This document shows, piece after piece, positions 1 through 7,374 of a stretch of 11,086 nucleotides of DNA. Location: NCBI GenBank assembly GCA_041750975.1, contig JBGSYN010000192.1, forward strand, positions 1 to 11,086, in the 5' to 3' direction. Numbering within the stretch: the stretch's first letter is position 1; every line of letters begins with the position of its first letter. Under the pieces are notes generated by a model. It worked only from the letters and a program-made list of their open reading frames with translations. It did not search any database and was not told the DNA's origin. The translations under genes were made by a program, and so were the position numbers. The stretch comes from JBGSYN01 sp041750975. Lineage in GTDB: Bacteria; Pseudomonadota; Alphaproteobacteria; Geminicoccales; Geminicoccaceae.

Positions 1-791
1 CCCCTGACGGCTAAGGCTCGTGCCGTCAGGTGAATGCTGCCGTCCGGACGGGTGGGAAGCGATGCCTGGAGATGACCGCGCAGGCGCTCACGATCGGTAT
101 CGGACAGGGAGGCGCAGAAGGCGCCGGCGGGTCCTTGGCCGCCGAGAAAGGGCGACCAGAAATCGTCGAAATCAGCGAAGAGAGTAGGGGTGTCCATGGT
201 GCTGGTCTCGACGTCCTGCAGACCCGCCTCGCGGAATAATGCCGCCAGCGCTTGGGGCTCGCAGATCGGGAACAACTCCGCCTGGTCCTTAGCTGCGGCG
301 AGCGGAAAGAGGGCGCTGACGCCGTCCCAGAAATGCCGGATCAGTTGCATCCCGCCCGCATAGTCCCAGACATAGGCCGCCACCGTACCGCCCAGCCTTA
401 CCGTGCGGCGCATTTCCCGAACTGCCCGGACCTTGTCAGGAACGAAGTTCAAGACGAGACCCGACACCGCGACGTCGGCCGAATCATCCTCCAGCGGCAG
501 ATCCTGTGCATCGCCAGACCTGAAATCCACCCGATCATCGACGACCATCGAGCGGGCGACGCCAAGGAAACCTGCCGATGGCTCGATTCCGATCACCGAT
601 CCGGGGCTGGCGCGCTCGATCAACGTCGCACATAGCGCACCCGTTCCGCAGCCGATGTCGATCCAGCGCAATCGGTCCGGTAGCGCCAGCCATTCGACGA
701 AAAGAACCCCGACCGGCCGACTCCACCTGCCCATATAGCGATCGTAAGCCTGGCCATTGGCAAACCATTGCGGATCGTCGTTCGGCGCCAT
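1..791 (-). CDS. Class I SAM-dependent methyltransferase, 3' end cut by the window edge
   Basis: Probably transfers a methyl group from S-adenosylmethionine to an unidentified small molecule in the cytoplasm. The frame is open from an ATG at 791 to base 1 (263 full codons) with no stop, so the C-terminus lies outside the window. Motif I, IDIGCGTGAL, is at residues 44-53, the acidic ribose-binding residue is E70 in GIEPS, and the motif II/III-like stretch around GDAQDLP (93-99) and ADVAVSGLVLNF (105-116) follows. The C-terminal pattern FLGGQGP and LTARA is typical of the UbiE/Methyltransf_11-like proteins of about 260-275 residues, so only a few residues should be missing. A GGAAGG-type ribosome binding site precedes the ATG. 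It is a single gene, transcribed away from the rest of the window. The family is confident; the substrate is unknown. Confidence 0.9.
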   Translation of the reverse strand, partial: MAPNDDPQWFANGQAYDRYMGRWSRPVGVLFVEWLALPDRLRWIDIGCGTGALCATLIERASPGSVIGIEPSAGFLGVARSMVVDDRVDFRSGDAQDLPLEDDSADVAVSGLVLNFVPDKVRAVREMRRTVRLGGTVAAYVWDYAGGMQLIRHFWDGVSALFPLAAAKDQAELFPICEPQALAALFREAGLQDVETSTMDTPTLFADFDDFWSPFLGGQGPAGAFCASLSDTDRERLRGHLQASLPTRPDGSIHLTARALAVR

Positions 792-822
792 GAACCAACC
801 TTCCCCATCAATTTCGATGCAC

Positions 823-851
823 CACGCTAGCACACGGCGACGAGGTCGTGT
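823..851 (-). promoter_or_regulatory. Candidate promoter/operator dyad upstream of the methyltransferase
   Basis: An imperfect palindrome occupies 832-851, with arms ACACG (832-836) and CGTGT (847-851) and 7 of 10 positions symmetric overall. On the minus strand it runs straight into TGCTAGCGT, which resembles alphaproteobacterial -10 regions, about 35 bases before the methyltransferase ATG. No good -35 is visible. A regulator bound here would block the promoter, but this rests on the sequence pattern only. The rest of 792-1054 shows only short frames that resemble nothing I recognise. Confidence 0.25.
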
Positions 852-1009
852 AGCGCCATGACATCGTCGAGTTCGCTGCCTCGCCAAGTGGCCTTGCATG
901 TCGCCTCTGCGCAAGCCAGCAATCGGTATGTTTTCCTATGAACGTTGCCGCGACGGTGCGACTCTCGAGCATTGACCCGATCCAAAGCTCCAAGGTGCGG
1001 CGCATGTCG

Positions 1010-1040
1010 GATCACCCTGCCGCGGGGGCCGGGGGTGATC
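1010..1040 (-). terminator. GC-rich hairpin just downstream of the LysR gene
   Basis: A perfect 8-base inverted repeat, GATCACCC (1010-1017) and GGGTGATC (1033-1040), encloses a 15-base GC-rich loop. It starts 14 bases after the LysR stop codon on the minus strand, where a transcription terminator is expected. There is no U tract after it, so it may be a weak or factor-assisted terminator, or an mRNA 3'-end stabilising hairpin. Confidence 0.4.
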
Positions 1041-1054
1041 GTCGCCACCCCGGT

Positions 1055-1954
1055 TCATGGCTCCGAGTGAATGGGGCGCCAGGATTCCACAAGATGATCG
1101 ATGAAGCTTCGAACCTTCAAGGAGAGATGGCGCGAGGGCGGATAGACGGCGTAGACGGTGCGGTCATAGGCTTGATTGTCGGAAAAGAGGTGGGTCAATC
1201 GTCCCGCCTCGAGGTCCTCGGCGACGGTCGGCAGGAGGCAGAGGCCGATGCCGAGACCGGCCACTGCCAAATCCCTAGCGGCGCGGCCGGAATTGACGCG
1301 CACCCGCGCCGGCACGGCGACAGCGAAGGCCTTGCCGCCACGCTCGAAGCGCCACTGGCCGGTCGGCGAAATCGCGGTGTTGACGATGCAGGCATGGTCC
1401 TTGAGCGCTTCCGGGGATTCAGGGTTGCCGCGCGCGGCGAGATAGGCGGGTGCGGCGCAATGGATGTAGCGATAGGCCATCAGCTTGCGCGCCAGCAATG
1501 TCGAATCCGCGAGATCGCCGATCCGGATGGCGAGATCGAAGCCCTCGCCGATGATGTCGACCGTCCGTTCCTCAAGCGCCATGTCGATTGTCACCGCCGG
1601 ATGCCGCAGCAGAAATATCTGCGCCGCCTCGACCAGGAGATCCTCGCCGAGCACGCGCGGGCCGGCGATCTTGAGCGATCCGCGGAGCTCGCCCTGCTCG
1701 CTCTGGACTGCCTCCATGAGGTCGCCGACATCGTCCAGAATGCGGACGCAACGCTCGTAGCAGGCGTGGCCGGTGGCGGTCGGTGTGACCTTGCGAGTGG
1801 TCCGGTGCAGCAATTGCGCCGCCAGTCTGGCTTCGAGCCGGCCGACATATTTGCTGGCGAGCGCCTTCGAGATCCGCTGCCTGGCAGCAGCGGCCGAGAA
1901 GCTGCCGGTGTCGACGACATCGACGAAAACCTTCATGCCTTGCAACATGTCCAT
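1055..1954 (-). CDS. LysR-family transcriptional regulator
   Basis: A 299-residue DNA-binding regulator of usual LysR length. The winged helix-turn-helix lies at about residues 3-62; the FSAAAARQRISKALASKYV stretch carries the recognition helix, followed by the linker helix near residues 65-95. The remaining residues (about 92-295) form the periplasmic-binding-protein-like effector domain. The TVDIIGEGFDLAIRIGDLADS stretch places it in the CrgA/DsdC-like subgroup often found beside oxidoreductase genes. The ATG at 1954 has AGGAG at 1961-1965, six bases away. It is divergent from the GST-oxidoreductase pair across 123 bases, the classical LysR arrangement, so it probably controls that pair and itself. 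The effector is unknown. A long opposite-strand frame here is a shadow. Confidence 0.96.
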   Translation of the reverse strand: MDMLQGMKVFVDVVDTGSFSAAAARQRISKALASKYVGRLEARLAAQLLHRTTRKVTPTATGHACYERCVRILDDVGDLMEAVQSEQGELRGSLKIAGPRVLGEDLLVEAAQIFLLRHPAVTIDMALEERTVDIIGEGFDLAIRIGDLADSTLLARKLMAYRYIHCAAPAYLAARGNPESPEALKDHACIVNTAISPTGQWRFERGGKAFAVAVPARVRVNSGRAARDLAVAGLGIGLCLLPTVAEDLEAGRLTHLFSDNQAYDRTVYAVYPPSRHLSLKVRSFIDHLVESWRPIHSEP

Positions 1955-1971
1955 CGCAGGCTCCTATGGCG

Positions 1972-2018
1972 ATTATCAATATGACGTTGACAATATTATC
2001 CAGATTTCCAGGATTATC
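1972..2018 (+). promoter_or_regulatory. Triple ATTATC repeat and AATAT dyad in the divergent control region
   Basis: ATTATC occurs at 1972-1977, 1995-2000 and 2013-2018, and the first and third are part of an identical GATTATCA 41 bases apart, close to four helical turns. An AATAT (1978-1982)/ATATT (1993-1997) dyad with a 10-base gap lies between the first two and resembles an AT-rich LysR box of the T-N11-A kind. These are candidate binding sites for the divergent LysR protein. The copies overlap the predicted promoters, so some of the similarity may just be promoter sequence. Confidence 0.35.
1987..2017 (+). promoter_or_regulatory. Predicted promoter of the GST-oxidoreductase pair
   Basis: A perfect TTGACA (1987-1992) is followed after 19 bases by GATTAT (2012-2017), four of six matches to TATAAT. 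The long spacer and poor -10 fit a promoter that needs an activator, as is usual for LysR targets. A leader of about 55 bases would precede the GST ATG, which has AGGA at 2067-2070. Confidence 0.4.
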
Positions 2019-2023
2019 ATCAA
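1995..2023 (-). promoter_or_regulatory. Predicted LysR gene promoter
   Basis: On the minus strand TTGATG (2023-2018) is separated by 17 bases from GATAAT (2000-1995), which matches the TATAAT consensus at five of six positions. Transcription would start near 1988 and give a leader of about 35 bases before the ATG at 1954. The -10 sits three bases from the -35 of the opposite promoter, so the two cannot easily be occupied together. Confidence 0.5.
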
Positions 2024-2077
2024 ACCAAAATCCTGTCATCTTTCGGGCATCAGACAGAAAATCTTTAGGAAGCCTCG

Positions 2078-2692
2078 ATGATCAAGCTCTATCGCCATGC
2101 CCTCTCCGGTCATTCCCACCGGGCGCAATTGTTTCTGGTCCTTTTAAGCCTCGAGCATGAGTTGATCGATGTCGATCTCGCCGGCGGCGCCCACAAGCAG
2201 CCGGATTTTCTCGAGCTCAATCGCTTCGGCCAGGTGCCGGTGCTGGTCGACGGTGATGTGACGCTGGCCGACAGCAATGCCATTCTGGTCTATCTCGCCA
2301 AGCGCTACGGCCAGGGCCGGTGGCTGCCGGAAGATCCGATCGGTGCCGCCATGGTCGAGCGCTGGCTGTCGGTCGCGGCGGGTCAGGTCGCCTTCGGTCC
2401 CGCCGCGGCGCGCCTCGTCACGGTCTTCGGTGCCGAGCTCGACCATGACCGCGCCAAGACGATCGCCGCCGGCCTGTTCGAGGTCCTGGAGCATGAGCTT
2501 GCCGGACGCCGTTTCATCGCGGCCGACGCGCCGACGATCGCCGATATCGCCAATTACACCTATATCGCGCATGCGCCCGAAGGCGGCGTGAGCCTTGAGC
2601 CCCATCCCCATATCCGCGCATGGCTGGCCCGCATCGAAGCGCTTTCGGGCTTTCAGCCGATGCAGCGGACCCAGGCCGAGCTCGCCGCCTGA
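2078..2692 (+). CDS. Glutathione S-transferase family protein
   Basis: A 204-residue cytosolic GST that would conjugate glutathione to electrophiles or reduce peroxides or disulfides. The N-terminal thioredoxin fold (about 1-78) shows the conserved cis-proline P54 in GQVPVL and the glutathione gamma-glutamyl site D65-S66 in LADSNAILVYLA. The C-terminal helical domain (about 86-195) carries the N-capping box TIAD (153-156). The catalytic residue near the N-terminus is not certain: Y5, S10 and S13 are candidates in YRHALSGHS, and there is no CxxC. The ATG is preceded by AGGA seven bases upstream. The stop is 33 bases from the next start, so the two genes are probably cotranscribed and under the divergent LysR regulator. 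Confidence 0.95.
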   Translation: MIKLYRHALSGHSHRAQLFLVLLSLEHELIDVDLAGGAHKQPDFLELNRFGQVPVLVDGDVTLADSNAILVYLAKRYGQGRWLPEDPIGAAMVERWLSVAAGQVAFGPAAARLVTVFGAELDHDRAKTIAAGLFEVLEHELAGRRFIAADAPTIADIANYTYIAHAPEGGVSLEPHPHIRAWLARIEALSGFQPMQRTQAELAA

Positions 2693-2725
2693 ACGCCCCA
2701 GCCCACCCTGATCCGGAGTTCGAGC

Positions 2726-4798
2726 ATGAACAATCGTGCCTTGGGTGAGGCGCCGCCCTCGCCGTTTCACCGTGGCGAGCGGGCCATCCAGGAACGCCTC
2801 GGTGTCCGCCAGAAAATCGAAGGCTTTGCCGCAATCGCGGTGCGTGATCATTTTCCTGAACAGCACCGCGAGTTCTATGCAACGCTGCCGTTTCTGCTGC
2901 TGGGAGCGGTCGATCGCGAGGGCTGGCCCAGGGCCTCGATCCTGAGCGGCCAGCCCGGTTTCATCACGACCCCGGATGCGCGAACCATGCGGATCGAGGC
3001 CGAACCGCTGCCGGCCGACCCGATCGCTTCTGCCTTGGTCGCCGGTGCACCAGTCGGCGGCCTCGGCATCGGTTTCGGCTCGCGCCGGCGCAACCGCTTT
3101 ACCGGCCATCTCACCGAGATCGGCGAAGCCCTTGTGATCGCCCTCGATCAAAGCTTCGGCAATTGCCCGCAATATATTCAGACCCGCGCCCCGATCTTTA
3201 AGCGCGATCCCAAAGACCACGCCGGACTTGCCGGCGCCGAGCGGCTCGACGGACTGGACCGGGAGGCACGGGCCCTGATCGAAGTTGCGGATACCTTTTT
3301 TATTGCGACGGCTGCCTCCGACGAGGGCGATCCGATCCGCCAGGGAGCCGATGTCTCGCATCGCGGTGGCAGGCCGGGGTTCGTACGTGTCGATGGGGAT
3401 GGAAACCTCACCTTTCCCGACTTTGCAGGCAATCTGCACTACAACACGCTGGGAAATCTTGCGATCAACCCGCGGACGGGTCTGCTCTTCATCGATTTTG
3501 AATCCGGCGACCTCCTGTCGGTTGCGGGAATCGCCCGGATCGAATTCGATTCCGAGGAGATCGCCAACTTCCGGGGTGCCGAGCGGTTGGTCCATGTCGT
3601 CGTCGACCATGTCGTCAGGCTGCGCGCGGCCTTGCCGGCCCGCTTCGAGTTCGGAGAGTTTTCACCGAATTCGCTGATGACCGGCACCTGGGCGGAAACC
3701 GAGGTGCGGCTCGCCGCGGAGCGTGACCGCAATCGCTGGAAGGCGCATCGCATCCGCCGGATCGTCGATGAAAGCCGCTCCGTCCGATCTTTTTGGCTGG
3801 AGCCTGTCGAAGGCGGCATTGCAAAATTCGAGGCCGGCCAGCATCTGCCGCTCCGGCTGTCGGTCGAGGGCGAGGCCAAACCCCTGATCCGTACCTATAC
3901 GGTCTCTAACGCGCCGGCCGACGATGCCTATCGCATCAGCGTCAAGCGGGAGGCCGCGGGCCAAGTGAGCCGTTACCTTCACGATCATCTGCGGGTGGGC
4001 GACCTGGTCGAGGCGATGGCGCCGCGCGGCACTTTCAAGGCCGATCTCGCGTCAAGCCGATCCGTGGTTCTCGTTGCCGGTGGAATCGGCGTGACCCCGA
4101 TGCGGGCCATGCTCGAAGCCTTTTCACTCGAAAACCGGCGTACCCGAGGCAAGCGCCCGATCTATTTCGTCCACGCCGCGCGCAATGCCGAAGACCGCGC
4201 CTTCGCCGAGGAAATGCGGGCACTCGCCGCACTCGATCCGAATATTCGCCTGGTGTTCGTCGCCAGCGCGCCGCTCGATACCGAGCTCGCGGGGGAAGAC
4301 TATCACTATGCCGGCCGGATCACGGCGGAACTGTTCAAATCCATCCTGCCGTTCGACGCCTATGATTTTTATCTCTGTGGGCCTGCGCCGATGATGCAAG
4401 CGATTTATGACGGGCTGCGCGACCTTGGCGTCGGCGACGCGCTTTTGCATGCCGAGGCATTCGGTCCTTCCTCGCTACGGCGGCGAAGAGGCGATGATGC
4501 CGCCGGGTCAGCCGAGGCCGTCGATGCCGAATCGGAGGTCCACTTCGCCAAAAGCGGTATTACCGCAAACTGGACACCCACATCCGGCACGCTTCTCGAC
4601 CTTGCCGAAAGTGCCGGCCTTGCCCCTGCCTTCGGTTGCCGGTCGGGCAGCTGTGGTACCTGCGCCGTCCGGCTCAACAGCGGCCGAACCCGCTACCTCA
4701 ACCCACCGGCCGCCGAGGTTGAAAAGGACCACATTCTTGTCTGTAGCGCCGTGCCTGACGGAAACGCAACGGAAGGACCACTATCAATCGAGCTCTAG
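2726..4798 (+). CDS. Fused PNPOx-like / FAD-NAD(P)H reductase / 2Fe-2S ferredoxin oxidoreductase
   Basis: A 690-residue protein with three joined modules. Residues about 35-330 resemble the FMN-binding split barrel of pyridoxamine-phosphate-oxidase-like proteins. Residues about 335-575 are a ferredoxin-NADP reductase-type module: the FAD motif RTYTVS at 389-394, the nucleotide-binding stretch VAGGIGVTPMRAML at 450-463 and the reductase signature LCGPAPMM at 550-557. Residues about 603-690 are a plant-type 2Fe-2S ferredoxin with ligands C638, C643, C646 and C673 (CX4CX2CX26C). Electrons should run from NAD(P)H through FAD to the iron-sulfur centre, and perhaps to a flavin or substrate in the N-terminal barrel; the substrate is unknown. 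There is no signal peptide, so it acts in the cytoplasm. The ATG has GGAG seven bases upstream. All key residues are present, and the fusion shows no frameshift. The long opposite-strand frame at 2144-3610 is a shadow. Confidence 0.93.
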   Translation: MNNRALGEAPPSPFHRGERAIQERLGVRQKIEGFAAIAVRDHFPEQHREFYATLPFLLLGAVDREGWPRASILSGQPGFITTPDARTMRIEAEPLPADPIASALVAGAPVGGLGIGFGSRRRNRFTGHLTEIGEALVIALDQSFGNCPQYIQTRAPIFKRDPKDHAGLAGAERLDGLDREARALIEVADTFFIATAASDEGDPIRQGADVSHRGGRPGFVRVDGDGNLTFPDFAGNLHYNTLGNLAINPRTGLLFIDFESGDLLSVAGIARIEFDSEEIANFRGAERLVHVVVDHVVRLRAALPARFEFGEFSPNSLMTGTWAETEVRLAAERDRNRWKAHRIRRIVDESRSVRSFWLEPVEGGIAKFEAGQHLPLRLSVEGEAKPLIRTYTVSNAPADDAYRISVKREAAGQVSRYLHDHLRVGDLVEAMAPRGTFKADLASSRSVVLVAGGIGVTPMRAMLEAFSLENRRTRGKRPIYFVHAARNAEDRAFAEEMRALAALDPNIRLVFVASAPLDTELAGEDYHYAGRITAELFKSILPFDAYDFYLCGPAPMMQAIYDGLRDLGVGDALLHAEAFGPSSLRRRRGDDAAGSAEAVDAESEVHFAKSGITANWTPTSGTLLDLAESAGLAPAFGCRSGSCGTCAVRLNSGRTRYLNPPAAEVEKDHILVCSAVPDGNATEGPLSIEL

Positions 4799-4822
4799 CC
4801 GCTTTGAAAAGCGAAGAAAAAA

Positions 4823-6508
4823 TCAACTCTCGATCCAAACCTGTTGGTATTGGTGATAGCGGGTCGGGTGCGCTGGGTGGTTGTGGACCTTATCGCCGAC
4901 AATGGTGAATTGCGGGCGGAACACGGGCTGCACGATTACCGCCGCCTCCTGCAGGATCCGCTCCACTTTTTCCATTTTCTGGCGGCGCTCCTCGACATCG
5001 AGCGTCGCTTCGGCCTCGTTCAAGGCCGCATCGAACTCTTCGCTGGCAAAGTGGGTCTCGTTCCATTGGGTGCCCTTGCGATAGGCCAATGACAGGACCA
5101 TCGTCGCCAGCGGACGATGCGTCCAGGCCGTGGCACCGAATGCGGTCTGGTCCCAGATCTCCCAATATTTCGAAGGCGGCATGACGTTGATGTTGAGCGT
5201 GATGCCGGCGTCCTTGAGCTGATCCTTGAGGATTTCGGCAAGGGTCTGGTGCCAGGGCCCGTTGGTGTTGCCCACATCGATCGTGAGCTCGATGCCGTCG
5301 GGATAACCGGCTTCGGTGAGCAGCGACTTCGCCGCCTCGACATCACGCTCGAGCGGCGGCAGCGCGATATATTCCGGGTGCACCGGGGCCACATGGTGGT
5401 TCCAGCCGGTATCGCCATTGCCCTGAAAGATCAGATCTCGGTAGGCGGTGTTGTCGACCGCCTTCTGAATGGCCTGGCGCAGCTTCTTGTTGTCGAAGGG
5501 CGGCTGCGTCACTTGCATGCGGCAACATACGGTCTGCGATGAGGGTGCTTGCATGATGGTGCCATCCAGGGCCTCGGCCAGCTGGTATTGCTCGATACCG
5601 AACTCATCGATCGCATCGACCTCGCCCGTGGCGAATGCCGTCAGCTGATTGGAGACATCGAAATTGTAGTAGTGGATCTCGTCCAGAAAAATCTCACCAC
5701 CCCAATAGGCGAAGGGCTGGCCATCGGTGGTTTCGGTGACGCGCTTCAGGATGCAGCGCTCGCCCACGGCCAGATCCACGAGTTGGTAAGGGCCGGTGCC
5801 CAAAGGGTTGGACGACAAGGGCGGCGTGAAGGACGGGTGGAGAATATGCGCCGGATAATTGTAGCAATCTTCGGGTACGGACAAGACGGGCTGGGTCAGA
5901 TTGAATCGCACCGTACGGCTGTCGACCGCTGCGACGGCACCCGGAATCATCCGATTGGTGCCGCTCTGATCCTCGAGCATGGCCGCAAAGGTCGAAAGCC
6001 CGGCATTGGGGGAGCCCAGATCGGCATCGAGCCAGGGCTCGACGTTCCAGACGATATGGTCTGCCGTCAGCGTCTCGCCATTGTGCCACATCACGCCCTC
6101 ACGCAACGTAAACTCCCAGGTCTTGAGGTCATCCGATGCCTGCCATCGCTCCGCAAGCAGCGGCCGCGTGACATTGTCGGTCCCGGTGATGGTCAGATAT
6201 TCTGCAATGTGCCTGGTCTGGTTTGCCATCTCGCCCCAGGCATAGGTGGCGGGATCCTCCATCTTCTGGACCTGCATACCGACCCTGAGAATGCCCCCCT
6301 TTTGGGGCGTTTGCGCGCGGGCGCTTTCAATCAGCGCCGTGCCGGTCAGACGTCCAGCCATGGTGTAGGCGGCAGCGGAAGACAAACCCAGGAGTGTCAC
6401 GGTTCGAAGAAAATCGCGCCGAGCGCAGCGGCCCGTGCGTAGCTGTGTCTCCATCTCCGCAACCAGCGGGTGGACGCGGGTCGGCGGTGACGATTTTTTC
6501 CGGGTCAT
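4823..6508 (-). CDS. Tat-secreted ABC transporter solute-binding protein, family 5
   Basis: A 561-residue periplasmic binding protein of the dipeptide/oligopeptide/nickel class (SBP_bac_5). The N-terminus has a twin-arginine motif RRDFLRT at 30-36, a moderately hydrophobic stretch to about residue 60, and a cleavage site ARA before Q66. The mature protein starts with KGGILRVG (70-77). The family 5 signature region is at about 115-156 (PLLAERWQASDDLKTWEF, then WHNGETLTADHIVWNVE). It is full length, ending in QQVWIES. No permease or ATPase gene lies in the window, so it is an orphan component here and its ligand cannot be read. It follows the dehydrogenase gene by 71 bases on the same strand. 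The ribosome binding site is a weak GAGAGAG (6513-6519). It converges on the fused oxidoreductase with a 24-base gap. Confidence 0.95.
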   Translation of the reverse strand: MTRKKSSPPTRVHPLVAEMETQLRTGRCARRDFLRTVTLLGLSSAAAYTMAGRLTGTALIESARAQTPQKGGILRVGMQVQKMEDPATYAWGEMANQTRHIAEYLTITGTDNVTRPLLAERWQASDDLKTWEFTLREGVMWHNGETLTADHIVWNVEPWLDADLGSPNAGLSTFAAMLEDQSGTNRMIPGAVAAVDSRTVRFNLTQPVLSVPEDCYNYPAHILHPSFTPPLSSNPLGTGPYQLVDLAVGERCILKRVTETTDGQPFAYWGGEIFLDEIHYYNFDVSNQLTAFATGEVDAIDEFGIEQYQLAEALDGTIMQAPSSQTVCCRMQVTQPPFDNKKLRQAIQKAVDNTAYRDLIFQGNGDTGWNHHVAPVHPEYIALPPLERDVEAAKSLLTEAGYPDGIELTIDVGNTNGPWHQTLAEILKDQLKDAGITLNINVMPPSKYWEIWDQTAFGATAWTHRPLATMVLSLAYRKGTQWNETHFASEEFDAALNEAEATLDVEERRQKMEKVERILQEAAVIVQPVFRPQFTIVGDKVHNHPAHPTRYHQYQQVWIES

Positions 6509-6544
6509 GTCGCTCTCTCGATGATTTCCGCCTTTGAAACTGCG

Positions 6545-6558
6545 TCTGGCAGGCCAGA
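6545..6558. other. Intercistronic stem-loop between SDR and binding-protein genes
   Basis: TCTGGC (6545-6550) and GCCAGA (6553-6558) form a compact perfect inverted repeat in the 71-base gap. There is no adjacent T run on the minus strand. It could protect or attenuate the downstream binding-protein message, but it may be chance. Confidence 0.25.
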
Positions 6559-6579
6559 ACTCAAGTTTTTAGCGGCCGT

Positions 6580-7302
6580 TCAGTAAGTGCCCTCAAGCAC
6601 GCAATTGATCGGCAGGGTCGCGATCGAGGCGTTGTTCGGAAGGCTCAGCAGAAAATGGACGGTCTCGGCGATTGTTTCGGGCTGGGTCATCTCATCGGGC
6701 GGCACCGTCTTGTTGTGGGCGACCATCTCGGTATTGACCCAACCCGGGCACAAGGCGGTGACCCGGATGCCGTCATCCCAGCCGGCGAAGCGCGCCGAAT
6801 GGGAAAGGCCGTGCGCCGCGAATTTCGACATGGCATAGCCGGAGGAAAGGCCCTTGACCCTCAAGCCCGAAAGCGAAACGATGTTGACGACGCGTCCCGA
6901 ACCGGCCTGGCGCAGATAGGGGAAGGCATGGCGCATGAGACGAAGCGGCCCCTTGAGATTGACCTCCAGGAGTGTTTCCAGAATATCTTCCTCATCCTTT
7001 TCGAAATCGTAGGTGAGCAGCACGCCGGCCGCATTGACGAGGCCGTCGATGCGGCCGTACCGGGCGACGGTCGCATCGACCCAATGTCCGGCGCTTGCGA
7101 TTTCGGCGGCGTCATAGGCGGCAATCATACAGGTCTCGGGTTCTTTCAGGGCCTCGACGCGTTCTCGCTCGGCCGGCGAGCGGATGCCGAGGCTCAAGGC
7201 ATACCCCGCCTCGCCCAGACGAGCCGCGACTGTGGCCACGATGCCACGATTGGCACCCGAAATCATGATTACTCGGTCCCTCGGCTCCAGGCTCGTCGAC
7301 AT
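6580..7302 (-). CDS. Short-chain dehydrogenase/reductase (SDR)
   Basis: A 240-residue classical SDR with a Rossmann fold that would oxidise or reduce a carbonyl/hydroxyl substrate with NAD(P)H. The cofactor motif is SGANRGIV at 15-22, the structural NAAG is at 90-93, and the catalytic set is N115, S143, Y156 and K160 (YAMSK). PGWVNTEM at 186-193 follows the usual cofactor-contact position. One oddity: the third glycine of TGxxxGxG is valine at residue 22 (codon GTG, 7239-7237). This may weaken dinucleotide binding, although all catalytic residues are kept. R19 could favour NADP. The start has AAGG at 7311-7314, eight bases upstream. It is the first gene of a probable two-gene unit with the solute-binding protein and is divergent from the HExxH gene. 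The substrate is unknown. Confidence 0.94.
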   Translation of the reverse strand: MSTSLEPRDRVIMISGANRGIVATVAARLGEAGYALSLGIRSPAERERVEALKEPETCMIAAYDAAEIASAGHWVDATVARYGRIDGLVNAAGVLLTYDFEKDEEDILETLLEVNLKGPLRLMRHAFPYLRQAGSGRVVNIVSLSGLRVKGLSSGYAMSKFAAHGLSHSARFAGWDDGIRVTALCPGWVNTEMVAHNKTVPPDEMTQPETIAETVHFLLSLPNNASIATLPINCVLEGTY

Positions 7303-7322
7303 CGGTTTTTCCTTTCAGCTCA

Positions 7323-7374
7323 GCAGATTTATGAGAAATGCCACAGATACGGCGAAATCTGCCACTATGATGGC
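7323..7374 (+). promoter_or_regulatory. Candidate operator and promoter between SDR and HExxH genes
   Basis: In the 109-base divergent gap, GCAGATTT (7323-7330) and AAATCTGC (7355-7362) form a perfect 8-base inverted repeat. TGCCAC is repeated directly at 7339-7344 and 7360-7365, exactly 21 bases apart (two helical turns). TATGAT (7366-7371) is a good -10 for the plus-strand gene and abuts the second copy; no convincing -35 is seen. These features could be a regulator site affecting one or both divergent genes. Confidence 0.35.

Noticed and set aside
808..1048. Short minus-strand frames of 65 and 73 codons between methyltransferase and LysR genes
   Set aside because: They overlap each other, lack a recognisable domain and run through the predicted terminator hairpin and promoter dyad; no gene remnant could be identified.
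938..1984. A 348-codon open frame on the plus strand
   Set aside because: It is the antisense shadow of the LysR gene, whose domain structure is clear.
2144..3610. A 488-codon open frame on the minus strand
   Set aside because: It lies opposite the GST and oxidoreductase genes, which have clear domains and ribosome binding sites; its translation shows no family features and reflects GC-rich codon bias.
4800..4813. CGCTTT/AAAGCG hairpin in the 24 bases between convergent genes as a terminator
   Set aside because: The loop is only two bases (or the stem only five), and the nearby A run would be a U tract only on the wrong side of the hairpin.
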